Assembly: GCA_015680685.1 (NCBI GenBank)
Contig: MNCI01009661.1
Location: 131,448 to 195,447, forward strand
Length of the DNA stretch: 64,000 nt
Source of the DNA: Gnetum montanum
Lineage: Eukaryota; Streptophyta; Gnetopsida; Gnetales; Gnetaceae
Reading direction: 5' to 3'
Shown here: one piece after another, positions 22,545-34,910 of the stretch
Position numbering within the stretch: position 1 is the first letter of the stretch
Layout: the number at the start of each line of letters is the position of its first letter
Translations under genes and position numbers: made by a program
Notes under the pieces: model-generated
What the model was told of the DNA's origin: nothing
Seen by the model: the letters and a program-made list of their open reading frames with translations, nothing else
Databases searched by the model: none

Positions 22545-23743
22545 TGTTTAACATAGTCTTCTTTATAGGTACAAACTGATAGTTAATAGCAACAACCCTT
22601 AAACACTCTTTCACTATCTCTATTTTACACAATGAATGAACTACAAGGTTTGTAAATCTAATGTACATCACATAAATATATCTATCTTGTAACCATAATA
22701 ACCCATGGTGACCTAGTTTGTTGGTTGTCTTATGTAGCCCTATGCATCTTATTGTAACAACATGTTTTCTTTGTCTTGTTTTCTTGTCTTATTAGAGTTG
22801 TGCTTCTAGGATGAATCTTGGAGTCATTGCAAAGGTGCAACTCATCACTATAGTAAGTTACCATGTGACCTTGATGTGCAAGATTTGGTTAGCTTATCTC
22901 ATTATACCAAGAGTGCTTATTTCACATCATTACCATTACTCCTTGTTAAGTAAAACCTCATAGCCTAATCATGATCATCCTTACATTGAATAATAATGAT
23001 GATTAATGTTTGACACTCATGCATTATGACCATGTGACATTTCCTTCATCATGCATGACCATTAAGTCCATTGAATGTAATACATCTCATTCAATGGAAA
23101 AACCAAATGAAACCCAACCTTGGAAATGAAACCTAATGAAGGTTTTACCTTGCAAAAAATGGAAAATAAAATTACCAATAAGTTGAAAGATTGGTGAAGA
23201 ACAAAAGAAAAATCAATGGCTCTGAAGATACAAAGGAAGGAGCCTAATAGTCAAAGAAACCTTGGAGCAAGGTGTCGGTCCCTCAAAAACATTACTGAGT
23301 GACCAACACTTTGAAGCATGAAGCATGAAGATCACATCAATTAGCCACCATAATCATAATCATGATGTCAACATTTGGAACTCATTGTTAACCTTGTGAT
23401 CACTTCCTCATGACCAAATATAACTTGAAATCTCTATTACCTCATGATAATCCTATCCTATCACTACAAGCACTCTTTGACATGGTTTGACACTATTGAA
23501 TCAAGTGTGGAGAGGAAATGTTGGTAACAAACATGTAGTGGTGTTTTGTATTCTTTGTTTATGTATCTTGGGTTAATCCTCCAAACATTAACAAAGAGGG
23601 ACTAATGAAACACCACCAAGAAATCTCATGTTACAACTTGTAACCTTTAGCATTAAACCCAAGGTTGGAATTTTATTGTAAAATGCAAAGATTGTGATCC
23701 ATGAGTTGCAATTTCATATTCTTTAACTTTTGGGGCTGGAAAA
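22545..23743 (+). other. 3' untranslated part of Tat copy B
   Basis: It aligns with 17011-18155. It contains GCACTCTTTGACATGGTTTGACACTA at about 23469, matched at 17890. It ends with the purine tract TTTTGGGGCTGGAAAA before the LTR. There is no conserved reading frame. Confidence 0.6.
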
Positions 23744-25026
23744 TGCCTGTAAGTTGTTATAGCCTGGCTTTCCAAATGGAAAAAGCCATGCCATATCTAT
23801 ATTTAGGCTTGGGAAGGTTGAAAATGCCTTGGGAACTACCAAATTTGGCATTTTATGGATTTTACATAAGCCATAACCTCAACTACGTTGGAATAACTTA
23901 CACCCAGCATTTTGGTGGGAAGGGGTGTGGTTTGGATTTTCATTTTCCCAATAATAGCTAGTGTAGTTCATATTACATTTAGTGTGAATGGCACAAAGTT
24001 ATCATTGGGGTTGTGGGAGTTTTCATTTTCTCATGAAGCCAATGTTGAAGTCATTGGAATTTCATTATTTCAACAATTCTAATGTTACTCCACCATTCCG
24101 GCATGGATCCCATGATTTTAACATTGCTATGACAAGGCCAATGTTGATGGATGAAGCCAACATAGTTGGGAAAGTTCATTTACTATTTATGGTATCTAAC
24201 ATGGTTTTGGTGGCCTTTGAGGTATCAAAACCTACTATAAATAGAAACTACATTGGAGGTAAACACTGTTACTCCTGCACATGATCCTAATATTTTAGTA
24301 ATCAAGGCATAGATTTGCAACCAAAAATCAATAGCCATGTAATGTATAAAATCCCATCTCAAACATCTTGAACAAGTTCTTTAGCTCTTGAATCCTTGAA
24401 CTCATAAAGCTTTTGGTAATTCTTGAGTGCTAGAATGTTTGACAATCTTGAGCATTTTAAAACATTTGAGCATTTGGCAAGACTTTTGGAGCAAACTTGC
24501 AACTACTTGAACACAAAGAGTCTCAGTGTAGTACCCCCTTTTGCAACGAAATTCTAGCATATACCTTACCCCCCTTGGTGATCAACATTATAGATTTGGA
24601 CTAAAACTTGGAAGGAGTTTTGGTGTTGGGAGTTGGGAAGTACCTAGATCATGGAGCTGACAATAGAGTGCAAACTACCAACTTCAATAGGCTTCAAACC
24701 TCCATAAAAGAAAACTCCTTGTGCATTTAGGCATTGTTTGTACATATTTCAAATTCTTTATTTTCAATATTTTTATTATAATAAATGATACAATTTATTT
24801 TTTGTGCAAATTATCATAGTTTTATTTTGTGCATTCATTTTTAGATTGGATCTACATTATTTTTACCATTTATTTACCCATGTTTACACTTTTCAAGTCC
24901 TTTGGTGATCAACAAGATCATCTAGGGTGCCTTGGATCCTCTTTCTTAGAGGCCCTTAGCATCCAAGGTTAAAACTATTCCACACTTTGAATCTTTGATT
25001 TTTTAGCGATCAAATTTTTTAGGTGC
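23744..25026 (+). repeat. Tat 3' LTR of copy B
   Basis: It pairs with 18156-19388. It has the clear TATA box TATAAATA at 24236-24243, preceded by GCCAACATAGT-type half-sites at about 24155 and CTACGTTGG at 23884. It ends at GGTGCA near 25026. The pair has drifted with many substitutions and small indels, so it is old. Ends are proposals. Confidence 0.65.
24236..24243 (+). promoter_or_regulatory. TATA box of the Tat LTR
   Basis: TATAAATA lies about 490 bases into the LTR. The partner LTR has CATAAATG at 18636-18643, followed in both by CTACATTGGA. Confidence 0.5.
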
Positions 25027-26900
25027 AAAATTATTAACAATGATTAATTACAACAATATTTATGATAAACTAGAAGATGAGAAATCTAGAAACCTTTTCT
25101 CAAATTGACTTGATATTCTTTAGATGTTTCTCAAGTCTTCTCATCTTCTCCTCAGCTATTTTCATCCTTCTTCATCTTGTCCCAACTATTTTCCAAATTG
25201 AAATGAGTGTTCTTAGAAGTTTTGTTGATTGTATGAGTCATCTCTAATCTTGTTAAGATATCTTCTTTGAAAACCTAGCTCTTGGGAAAACATCTTCTAT
25301 TTTTAGGAGAGGTCTCCTCCTTGGGTAAGACTTCTCCTCTTGAGCAAGACGTCTTGCATGAGATGTCTTTTTTGTTAGGAAGATGTATTCTCCAAGATGT
25401 CTACTCTATTGATAAGACATCTCCTCTGAATACAAGATGTTTCCTGCCAGACCAAGACATCTTCTGAGAAGAATTAGTTCTTACCTAAGACATCTTCTTA
25501 ACCTCTAAAACATCTCTCCAGAGCTAGAATCATACAAAACGTACATATAGGGATGAACAAAGGAAATTGAAAGAGGTGTTCCTACATCAATAGAGCCCAA
25601 AACCTACAAAACACACACATTAGAAAGAACAAAGGAGATTGAAAGAGTTATTCCTACACTAGATATTCAATGGATGTTTTAGATCTTTATTCAAGCTTGA
25701 ATGTATGGATTAATTTATGTGTACTTTAATCTATAATTTGGGCTTGTTTTGAAAGTGTAGTGATGTATACTTAGTAAAATACCTCACTTCATATGGTATC
25801 ACACATAGTGCATTATTGCATGTAGTGCACTCTAGCATCTAGTGTGGTGGCACATGTGTTTTGCTATCATACCTAGTGAGAAACCATACTTTATGTACAA
25901 CATTGACATGGCACACTGACACGCCTAGTGTAATGCTACATCGCTTTAGTTATAAATTCTAAACTATAAATACCAAAGAGAAAAAGCTAAAAATAATATT
26001 TGATTTTATATTTTCTAAAATGTAAGATCTTCTTCTCCTTCCTTGAGTAAGTATACAATTTATTTTGACTCTCTTATATTCTTGAGTCATGACTTCACCA
26101 TGTAGTAATAATCTGTTAGAGTGTTGCCATATTTTTATAACTTGAAATCCTTTGGTTGACATGGAGTCCAAGTTTTTATATGATGAATAAAGCTCATTTT
26201 TATTTTCTTAAATTTTTTAATTTTATTTTACTAAACCCTAAAAAGAACATTTTATTAATGAATCTATTTTTGAATTTAAGAAATTATAATTAATTTAATT
26301 TCTTTAGATAGATTAGCATAGTTTTTTAGAGCTTTGTAATGATTACCCATAACCATGAAGGCTCATAAGTATCTCTCTTACTAAACTTTGGGAGCATCAA
26401 TTACTACTTCCACCTAATTCCTAAATTCATTTGCTAATCATGACCATACCCATCTCTTGCTCATGGCGTTATAATCTCTATTGCAATTGGGGTTAGTTAT
26501 TATAACCAAAGGGATTGATGAAGGGTTCTAGTAGAGAAACATTAAGGGAGCCTACCATGCATGGGTGTATGGATGGAGGAAAGCCAAATTGGAATCTTAA
26601 ATTCTCAATGTTTTGTGGCATGCTACCTTGGTTAGATTCCTTCAATGTTTAGAGATTATAATGACCAAGGATATATGACACTGATGGAGGTAGGCATGAC
26701 CTTGTACATGAAAGAGGGACTTGAAGCTGTATCCCACATGGAGGTAGGCAGTGAAGGAATGTGATAGTACATATCTCACAATGTGTAGGATGTGCTCACA
26801 TGTTCCATGAGCTAATTGAATCATTGGTTAGAAATATGGCGACGTTGCGCGCGTGCACACACACACACATCCATCATGCATTCTTCATTTATTCCATTTC
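25027..26900. other. Unclassified repeat-derived DNA
   Basis: No domain was recognised. 25300-25530 is crowded with GACATCTTC or AAGATGTC cores in both directions, like 27300-27450, so this may be the LTR of a related element. Near 25555-25670 a 35-base segment (AACAAAGGAAATTGAAAGAG) occurs twice, about 80 bases apart. A short GC then CA microsatellite lies at 26846-26870. Confidence 0.4.
25300..25530. repeat. Cluster of AAGACATCTTC-type palindromic cores
   Basis: The 8-base core AGATGTCT or AGACATCT (reverse complements of each other) and close variants occur about ten times. A second cluster is at 27290-27460. This is the same kind of short-palindrome cluster as in the other LTR families of the window. 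Confidence 0.65.
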
Positions 26901-27099
26901 ATTTCTTATCTGTAGTTGTATATGAAATGAATTAACCAAGAAAATAAAATTATAACATTGTCCATCCAAGGGGACTTACTCATGTTTGATGCTAATATCT
27001 CACTAGTTGTTGAGAGTCCATAGTGTTGACCTCTTGATATGTCAAAACCTTAAGGAAAATGGAGAACATAGAATGTTGTGGAATGTGATCTTTTTGTAG

Positions 27100-28228
27100 G
27101 GCATGAATGAGAACTCAAGAAGTGAGATGTCAAAGAAAATACTACATGGAAAAGATAAGAGCATGGATAAGCATGAAGGATACAATTCAAATGAAGATGC
27201 TCCAAGGATAAGGAAGAAGCCAAATCAGCAAGAGGAAGCCTAAGGAACCAAAGTACAAAAGTTAAGAAGATATCTCCAAGAAGTAGAAGAAGTCTCAACC
27301 AAAGTGGAATGCATTCATAGAAGACATCTATCAAAAATAGGAGATGTCTCCTTTTTAGAGAAGACATCTCCATAGAGACATCTCACTTTTAGAGGAGACA
27401 TCTTTCCAAAATTGAAGTTAATTTCAACAACATGTTTCAATCTTAAAGGAGACATCTACACTAGTTGTTAGATAGCCGTTGCATGAATTCTGAGGTGTTT
27501 TTAGAAACTTTGAGGCTATAAGAAGACTGCAATCTCTTGGGTATTGAGAAAGCATTGTCAATCATTATCTATTCTATTCTATTGTACTTGTGTACTTCAT
27601 TTGTCATATCATTTGTTTGATTGTTTGTAGAACTATGCTTTAAAGTATAGGGACTTGTAATTTAAGTTACACTCTTTCCTTGTGTTTTTATTTCTCTCTT
27701 GTAGCCCTATGGGGTTGATGTGCTTCTTGCAAGAAGGCATTGTAATTGAGCTTGTCGAGATCCTATGGGATTGAGTGTTTGTGTAACATAAAAAAACTTT
27801 GAAGCAAAGCTTAATTTTGTAAAAGGTTATGAAATTATTGAAACCACATTCTTAGCTTATTGGGACCTTGTAGGATTGAGTGGTTTCATAGTGATGAAAC
27901 ACTCTAAACCATAGCTTAGAGCTTGTACAAGGTGTGGTTCCCTTCAAGCCACATTTTAAGCTTGTTGGGACCTTGTGGGGTTGAGAGATTTTACAGTGAA
28001 AAAAATATCCATAGCAGGGCTCAATTATTGTAAAGGTTATGGTGTACTCTAAACCACATTTTGAAAGAAACAAACTCTAGAGGTGTGCAAGGAATCTACC
28101 CTTTGAGTGTGGAGCACCTAAGTTGGGGAACCATGTAATTCTTGTGTTTTGTGTAATAGGTGCTGCTTGTGATTTGGAGAACTTATTCATCCCCTCCTTC
28201 TAAGCTCTTGATCATCACATAGGTATTC
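27100..28228 (+). repeat. Ty1/copia LTR, 3' part
   Basis: It has a palindrome cluster at 27290-27460, a three-fold 105-base repeat at 27746-28062, and the end TTATTCATCCCCTCCTTCTAAG (about 28184), similar to the U5 ends of SIRE-type copia elements. After about 28228 the frame reads NQFYKGKKD-like, as in the start of copia gag proteins. The left end of the LTR could not be placed. Confidence 0.55.
27746..28062 (+). repeat. Three tandem copies of a 105-base unit
   Basis: Units start near 27748, 27853 and 27958. Each begins AGCTTGTTGGGACCTTG with changes, then GGATTGAG, then a part with AAACCACATT at its end. They lie in the transcribed part of the copia LTR. Confidence 0.8.
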
Positions 28229-28518
28229 TATGAATCAATTTTACAAGGGTAAGAAAGATAGGAGCCTATTGTGGAAAGGATTCACTCATGAATCCTTCAT
28301 GGTGTGGCATTGTTAATGAGCGATCGTAAGCTTAACTCCTAAAATTATGGTTGTTGCATGGCATAAGAAACTTAGTTGGTCTTCTATGTTTGCATGATTG
28401 CAACTCAATGCACCTTATGGTTCAACCAAGAATATTTTCTTCTACTTTTTCTTTCTACATACATGTTTTATTATCTTAACTTTTTAGGTATTTTTATCAT
28501 AAGTTTTAGACCCTTTTT
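28229..28518 (+). pseudogene. Start of copia gag, interrupted
   Basis: This short stretch follows the LTR and carries an N-F-Y-K-G-K-like start (about 28238). It is cut at 28519 by the left LTR of the chromovirus. The rest of this copia element is not seen on the other side. Confidence 0.4.
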
Positions 28519-29028
28519 TATGACATCTCATTCTTGGATGTCGTAAAAACATGATTGCTTAATGTATTAAATTCATCATATTGTTAAATAATATAATGAA
28601 AACATAATAAAATATTGGATAATTTAATTAAATGGTAAATGAATAACTGGTACACGAAATACAAAAGAAAAAGTGGAAAAATTTTATTAATAGTTGAGAG
28701 TGTATTATAATGCCCTTTGGGTTATCTTTCCATGCCACTTAAGCCATAGACGTAATCCAACATTTCCATCATGGTTAGGCTATCAAGCTAAAGGGGTGAT
28801 CAGTTCCTTCTTATCCTGCTTCACCCAGCTCCCATTACTTACCTTTCTAGGCTTTGCAGCTCCATGTTGGCATGACCTTTAAACCTAGCCTTAAATGACA
28901 TAGGTCAAACCCATTCGTAAGGGATACATGAATAATCGTAACTTCTCATAATGAGATAACCATTCATCTGAAGATTAATTATATTGTTACAATTTATTTC
29001 CACCCTTAACAAGGAATGGGATGTTACA
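28519..29028 (-). repeat. Chromovirus 3' LTR
   Basis: It pairs with 37879-38386 along its whole length. Seen from the minus strand it starts TGTAACATCCC (29028) and ends in a mutated form of GGGATGTCACA, giving inverted ends. A purine tract lies directly upstream at 29029-29040, which makes this the 3' LTR of a minus-strand element. Confidence 0.9.
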
Positions 29029-29040
29029 ATCTACCCCCCA
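29029..29040 (-). other. Polypurine tract of the chromovirus
   Basis: The minus strand reads TGGGGGGTAGAT directly before the LTR start. The same sequence follows the right LTR at 38387-38398. Confidence 0.8.
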
Positions 29041-29246
29041 TTAAGCATCCAATTTATCCTCAAGAACTTCCTCTATATTCAGCTAATTAGCCACTACTTC
29101 TTCATTATGCTCTTCAGCTTCAACTTCTTTATTATCCATATTATCATCTATGCAAATAGAAGACTAGAAATTATAAAATATAATTATTACATCCATAATA
29201 AATGCAATTTATCATTCATTATCATGATGATAAAAAAGTTGGAGTA

Positions 29247-29375
29247 CGTATTAAGAATAAACTCCTTGTTTCCCCAAGTCTACTGATCACAATTTGACCA
29301 TTGAACAAGTGCTTCTTTGATAGTTTTATTTCATAACTTCCTGGTTCAATGGTTCTTAATTACAATAGGTTTAAC
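29247..29375 (-). pseudogene. Chromodomain at the integrase C-terminus
   Basis: The minus strand keeps P-I-V-I, then TIKEALVQWSNCD, then a TWGNKEFI-like end. The pattern L-V-Q-W followed by T-W-E is the core of retrotransposon chromodomains, which bind modified histones and can guide integration. Three stops interrupt it. It lies just before the polypurine tract, as expected. Confidence 0.7.
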
Positions 29376-29379
29376 TTAA

Positions 29380-30540
29380 AAGCTGGCGTTGGATAACAAT
29401 GGCAAGGTATTCCATTCTAGCACATATAGTACATCATTTTCATGAAATTTCTTTAGCAAACTTACATGGAAAACTAGGTGAATTTTTAAAGTCATTGGAA
29501 TATTTAACTAATATGCCACTTCACCAATTCTTTTAGAAATTTCAAAAGATCCACAATATCAGGGTGCCAATTTATATATTTTTGAAGTTAAAGAGAACTT
29601 ATAGGGGGTTTCACTCTCAATAATACTTAATCTCCCACTTGGAATTCTTTCTTTAGTTGATGTTGATCTACATATCCCTTATATTTATCTTGGGTAGCTT
29701 GTAAATTTTATTTAACTATTGTTACAAAATTTTCCATTATTTTCATTTCTTCTTCCTTCCATTTCTTTCTTAAGGTTTGATCTACCTAGGTTAGTGATGT
29801 ATGGTAGTCATGTTCATATACTACTTCAAATGGTATTAAATGTATGGAACCTTAATAATTGCTATTATAGGTGAATTCTACCATGTGCAAGTAATTCTCT
29901 CACATTTTTTATCTACTCCCAACATATCTTCATAGAATATCTTCTAATATTCTTTTCACATGTTTGGTTTTTCCATTAGTCTCTAGATGGTAAGGTGTGC
30001 TAAATTTCAACTGGGTTCCAAGCTATTTGAAGAAATTTTTCTATAATTCAGATGTGAACTTGGGATCTTAATCTGAGGTGATAGATTTTAGACAACCATG
30101 AAATTGAAATACTTCTCGTATGAATTTTTGGTCTACTTCTTTGATTGTGTTTGTAGATTTTAAAGCTATAAAATGTGTCATCTTTGATACATGATCAACC
30201 AATACCAAAATTGAATCATTTTCTTTTTGGTTATTGGAAATCCTACAATGAAATCCATGGCAACATCTTCCCATTTCTAGGTTGGAACTTCCAAACGTTG
30301 TAATAACCCACTAGGTTTTTTTTTCAGCTTTTATTCTTTGGCATGTTGAAAATTTTTTAATGTACAAGGACACATAATTCTTCATTCTAGGCCAAAAATA
30401 AAATTTTTATATCATCATATAAGTCCTATTATAACCTGGGTGTCTTGTATATGGTATTTCATATGCTTCGCACAACAACCTTAGGCTCCAATTTCCTTCT
30501 GGTATGCACACTCTTTGTCCTTTCATCAATAAACTATTAG
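29380..30540 (-). pseudogene. Chromovirus integrase
   Basis: The minus strand contains the zinc-binding end KKFSTCQRIKAEKKPSGLLQ (about 30310-30370), then the core with FHCRISNNQKENDSILVLVD (30195-30255) and QFHGCLKSITSD (about 30069-30100), where the second catalytic Asp is kept. Downstream frames are broken and A/T-rich. Confidence 0.8.
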
Positions 30541-30599
30541 GGGCAAGTTGATATCGAAGCTCAAAGGAAATATACGTTACAATATTCTTAAAATAAGGA

Positions 30600-31060
30600 T
30601 CTTTTTTATTTATTTTTTAATTTCTTCTTCCATAGGGGTCATTACCACACCTATCATCAAGTTCTGCATTCAACTAAGGGCATCAACTACAACATTTTGC
30701 TTACTGGGGATATGTTTGATTTTAAAATCATATTTAGCTAATAATTCTACCCATTTTCATTGAAAATTATTCAAAATAGGATGTCTCTGCAAATATTCTA
30801 AACTTTTATGATATGTTTTTAGTACAAACCTTTTTTCATAAAGATAATGTTTCCAAACTTTTAAAGCATGAACAATTGCTAGTAATTCTAAATCATGGCT
30901 TGAGTAATTTATCTTAGCTCCTTGTAATATACAAGATTCATAACATACCACTTTGTATTCTTGTGAAAGAACTACATCAGTTCCTATTCCATAGGAATCT
31001 GTGGATACTTCAAATGCTATTTCTTCATTCAAAATTCTTAGAATAGGTGTTTTGCAAGTA
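30600..31060 (-). pseudogene. Chromovirus RNase H
   Basis: An open stretch of 91 codons (31032-30757) contains STDSYGIGTDVVLSQE, YESCILQGAKINYSSHDLE and LLAIVHALKVWKHYL. These follow the TDAS..G, Y-S-T-H-D-L-E-L-L and W-R-H-Y-L motifs. The stop at 30757 ends the intact part. Confidence 0.85.
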
Positions 31061-31810
31061 GCATATTTAATATGAGGAAAGCTTTTCTACATTTTTCATC
31101 AAACTTGAACACACGTTTTCCCTACAAAAGGTTAATCAAGGGGACTACTAAAGTAGAATAATCTTTAATAAAACATCGATAAAATCTTGCTAAACCTAGA
31201 AAACTACAAACCACTGTCGCATATTTTAATTTAGGCCAATCCAAAATTATACTAAACTTTGCTAGATCTACTTGTAATCCTTTCTTAGAAACTATATAAC
31301 CCAAGTATGAAACTTCTTCCTTAAAGAGTTCAAATTTACTCAATGTAGCTTTCAATTGATGCTCTTTGATAATTTCCATTGTAATTTTCAGATGTTTGAT
31401 ATGTTCTTCTCTTGACTTAGAATATACAAGTATATAATCCATAAATAGTATAACAAACTAATGAAGATATTCACAAAAAATATTATTCATTAATGCCATG
31501 AATGTTGCAAATGCATTAGTTAATCCAAATGGCATCACAACAAATTTGTAGAATCCATACCTAGTTTTGAAAGTAGTTTTATCAATATCTTTCTCCTTAA
31601 TCCTTATTTGGCATTAACCTGATTTTAAATCAATCTTTAAAAAATAACACCTGTAAGTTGATCAAACAAATCATCTATCCTAGGCAAAGGATAAGTATTT
31701 TTACTCATCACTTTATTCAATGCCCTATAATTGATGCATAACCTTAACATACCATCTTTCTTTTTAACAAATAAGACTAGTATATCCAAAGGTGATACGG
31801 TAGGTCAAAT
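31060..31810 (-). pseudogene. Chromovirus reverse transcriptase
   Basis: In minus-strand order: [13 protein letters not shown] (about 31765), [11 protein letters not shown] (about 31715), a degraded [15 protein letters not shown] block (31500-31540), and the catalytic box now M-D-Y-I-L-V-Y-S-K-S (31442 on), where the second Asp is Tyr. EVSYLGYIVSKKGLQVD and FLGLARFYRCFIKDYS follow. Confidence 0.85.
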
Positions 31811-31989
31811 TTTTTCTTCTTCCAATAATTAATATAATTGTACTTTCAATTTTCTTAATTCAAAAGTAGAAAATCTATAAGAGGATTTTGAAATAGGCTG
31901 TGTACTGAGAAAAATATCAATAACATGCTCAATAGTTCTTTTTTGAGGTAGTTCTTTAGTTTTACCAAATACTGAATCTTTATATTTTT

Positions 31990-32580
31990 TTAGTTCTTTT
32001 GGAATCTTAATACCTAAAGATCCCTAAGGTAGGGTTACTTTGGAAACCAACATTGTAGCATCCTTTTTGACTAATCTTTTGGCTTGCTTAATGGTCATCA
32101 TATGAATTTTCTTTGTTATTCCTACCCCTTTTAGAACCTTGACTCTGGTAGTGGTTGGAAATTTGAAAATATGAGTTCCAAAGTGGGCAATAATATCAAA
32201 TTTTTGCAGGAAAGACATTTCTAAAATCACATCGACATCACCTAGTTTAAATTCAAAGAATTCATCAATGAAAGGCATGTCTTATCAAGTAAAGGTAATT
32301 TCTCTATAGCTAGTATACTTGCTCATGGTTATTCCATTTTCCAGTGCTATCTTAATAATTTTCTTGGAAGATAAACTTAATTTCAATAAATTAATTAATT
32401 TTTGAGAAATAAAGTTATCATAGGCACCACTATGAATCAAAAATTTAATTTGTTTATGTTTAATTGAACCTTGAAAAATTAGTAAAGCAAATTGAAATTT
32501 ATGCAAACCTGATTTAATTAATGTAGAAATCTTCTTCATGTTTGTGGAAGTGGCTAGAATTTTTCCTTTATTCATGTTTA
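31990..32580 (-). pseudogene. Chromovirus aspartic protease
   Basis: Two open pieces cover it. The first (32575-32285) holds FLIHSGAYDNFIS, the D-S-G-A site with Asp changed to His. The second (32278-32024) holds DVILEMSFLQKFD, the equivalent of D-V-I-L-G-M-x-W-L. There is a stop between the pieces and RT follows. Confidence 0.75.
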
Positions 32581-32599
32581 CGTTGAGCTTTTGATTTCT

Positions 32600-33730
32600 A
32601 ATTGGATTGGTCCTTTGTATCTTTGTTCGAATTTTTAAATAGTCTCATTTGAAATGATCTTTTGCACAAATAAAACATCCCAATCTTGATCAAGCTCTTT
32701 TGATTTGTGTTTCTTCAACCATTCCTTGTGGAAGGGTAGCTTATCAAAGGGTAGTTCATGCCTAATTCAATTCTTCATAATCCTTAGTAATCTTGTATGC
32801 TTCACCAACTATTTGAGGATTATGTGCTCAAGTTTGGGGATGTAGTTGAACATCTAGTCCACCAATAAACTTTGAAGCTAATTCTCCCTTATCCTTACAT
32901 ATTGAGAAAGATCATAGAATTCCTTGTAGTAATCCTCCACAAATTGCCTTTCCATTCTTAATGAATAAAATCTCATTTTGTGCTCTCTGAGGAAAGAATC
33001 GAGTATAAATTTTTGTTCAACATTTCAATAAAAATTGAGCTAGTTTATAATCAAACCTTGAGATCTCATTCCATTCCATCATGTTATCACAAGGTATCTT
33101 AAATATAGAAAGATGACTTCTAAACATTCTTGACTTAATAGATTCAACATATCAAAGTAATTTTTTTTTGTATCAAGCCAACCCTTCACCTTAGCAATGG
33201 ATCCAAGGGCTCCATCATAATGATCTAATTTTACTTTCTTAACATGAACTAGTGTCAGTGATTCAGTAGGTGGATTAAGCTAGTTCCCATATCCCTCACC
33301 TTCGATTTCTACTCTATGGCCTAATGGAGAGATTTTGGTATCTTGGTGACTAGTAGGATGGGGTTGATTTCAGTGTAGATCCCTAGGGAAAAGTTGATCT
33401 TGATCTTGGTGTTGATCCCTAGGTGAAACATGGGTAGGATTTGAAGGTTGACTGAGATAGTCGATTAATTACTTGATGGAGTTTATAAAGGAATCCATCT
33501 TTCCTTGCATGTCTAACCATTTATCCTCTAAACTCTAGGAAAATTTTCTAATTTCCTTAGACATGTTTTGCATCTTCATCCCAAACCATTGATTTGACTA
33601 ATGAAGCTCTTCTTGAACATCCCTAATCTTATTGATTTGATCCTAAAGGGCATCCATGTGATCATTGACTAAGGTCTTCATCACTTTCCAATGTATTCTT
33701 TGGGTTTTGAACATTGATAAGTTGAAGAAG
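32600..33730 (-). pseudogene. Chromovirus gag
   Basis: The minus strand has a capsid part with LGSIAKVKGWLDTKKNYFD (about 33160-33215) and a following SQECLE...YLRYLV region. Near 32680 a zinc knuckle remnant reads C-F-I-C-A-K-D-H, lacking its last Cys. The frame is broken by stops in Trp and Gln positions. Confidence 0.65.
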
Positions 33731-34439
33731 TTAGGCATGTTGGTAATCCTTGGCCTCTATAGTCCTTTTTATGGCTCTTGAAATAGTTAATCAATTGCAA
33801 AAGAGATTGAAATTGTCATGGATTTCTTCTTGACCATTGAATCCTATTTATTTGGGACATTAAATAATGGATTAAAAGCTAATTTTCTATAACCTGAAAG
33901 CTTAATATGACCTTTTCATTGTGTCTAAAAGGTTTAAATCTATTGGAACCAATTTTTGTTTTATTAAAAAACAAACTTCAAATTTAAAAGTTATGGCTAT
34001 TTTAAATTTACAAAAACTTGCAAGGTTTTTGAGACTTCTCAAGAGGTAATCCATCCTAGTTCTACTTTAGGATGAGTGCTTAATGATGAAGTTTTTATCC
34101 TCATTGTTACCAAGGTATCAAATTTCAATTTTAAAAATTATTTTTACATGTTTTTAATTTAAATTAATGCTTCAACGATGGAATTTTTAATTTTTCATTA
34201 ATTGACAGAAATTTTAATTTTTTCATCAGTTGATAGGTAATTCAAAATATTTTGTCAGGTGATGGAAAATTTGCCATTTCATGTCAATGGTAGTAGCGGC
34301 CGTTGTTGTGTGCCAGCAATGGCCTAGGTGGTTGCTGGGTGATGTCGATGGCTAGCCTAGATGCATGATTGATGACATGAGCTTGATGAAACATAGTGTT
34401 GGGTAGCGTAGTTATTTCTAGGGCCTCCTTGGACATGCA

Positions 34440-34910
34440 GGGCCTATTTCAAGGTTCATACAACCCTTCATTGGGCCTGTGTAGCCCTCTACTGGGCATT
34501 TGCTACCCTTTATTAGGGCCTACATGGCCCTTTATAGAGCCCATGAGGCTGATCACTAGGCTCGCACAGCTCTTTGTAGGACCTACTTTGCCTCTATTAA
34601 TGCATGCGGCTAAACAAGGTTGGCATGGCACATATTGCTTGAAGAGGCAATGATTAACAGTGTTGGAGGATGTCAAAAGAGGTAATGATTAGCAATAGGA
34701 GAGGTGATGATCGGTGATAGGAGAGGCAATGATCAACAGATAGAGAAGCGATGATTAACGGTGTGATAGGCAATGATCGGCAGAAAGAGAGATGATGATC
34801 AATGGTAGGAGAGAAGATGATCAATAGTAGGAGAGACAATGATCAGTTGTGTAATAGGCAATGATTGATGATAGAACAAGTAATGATCAATGATAGGAGA
34901 GACAATGATT
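34440..34910. repeat. Two short-unit tandem repeats
   Basis: 34440-34590 repeats a GGGCCT...GCCCTTTA unit of about 30 bases. 34646-34910 repeats a GGAGAGGCAATGATCA-like unit of about 25-35 bases roughly nine times. They lie side by side in the insert. No coding role is believable. Confidence 0.7.

Noticed and set aside
26846-26870. GC/CA dinucleotide tract as Z-DNA-forming element
   Set aside because: It is too short and without context; a plain microsatellite.
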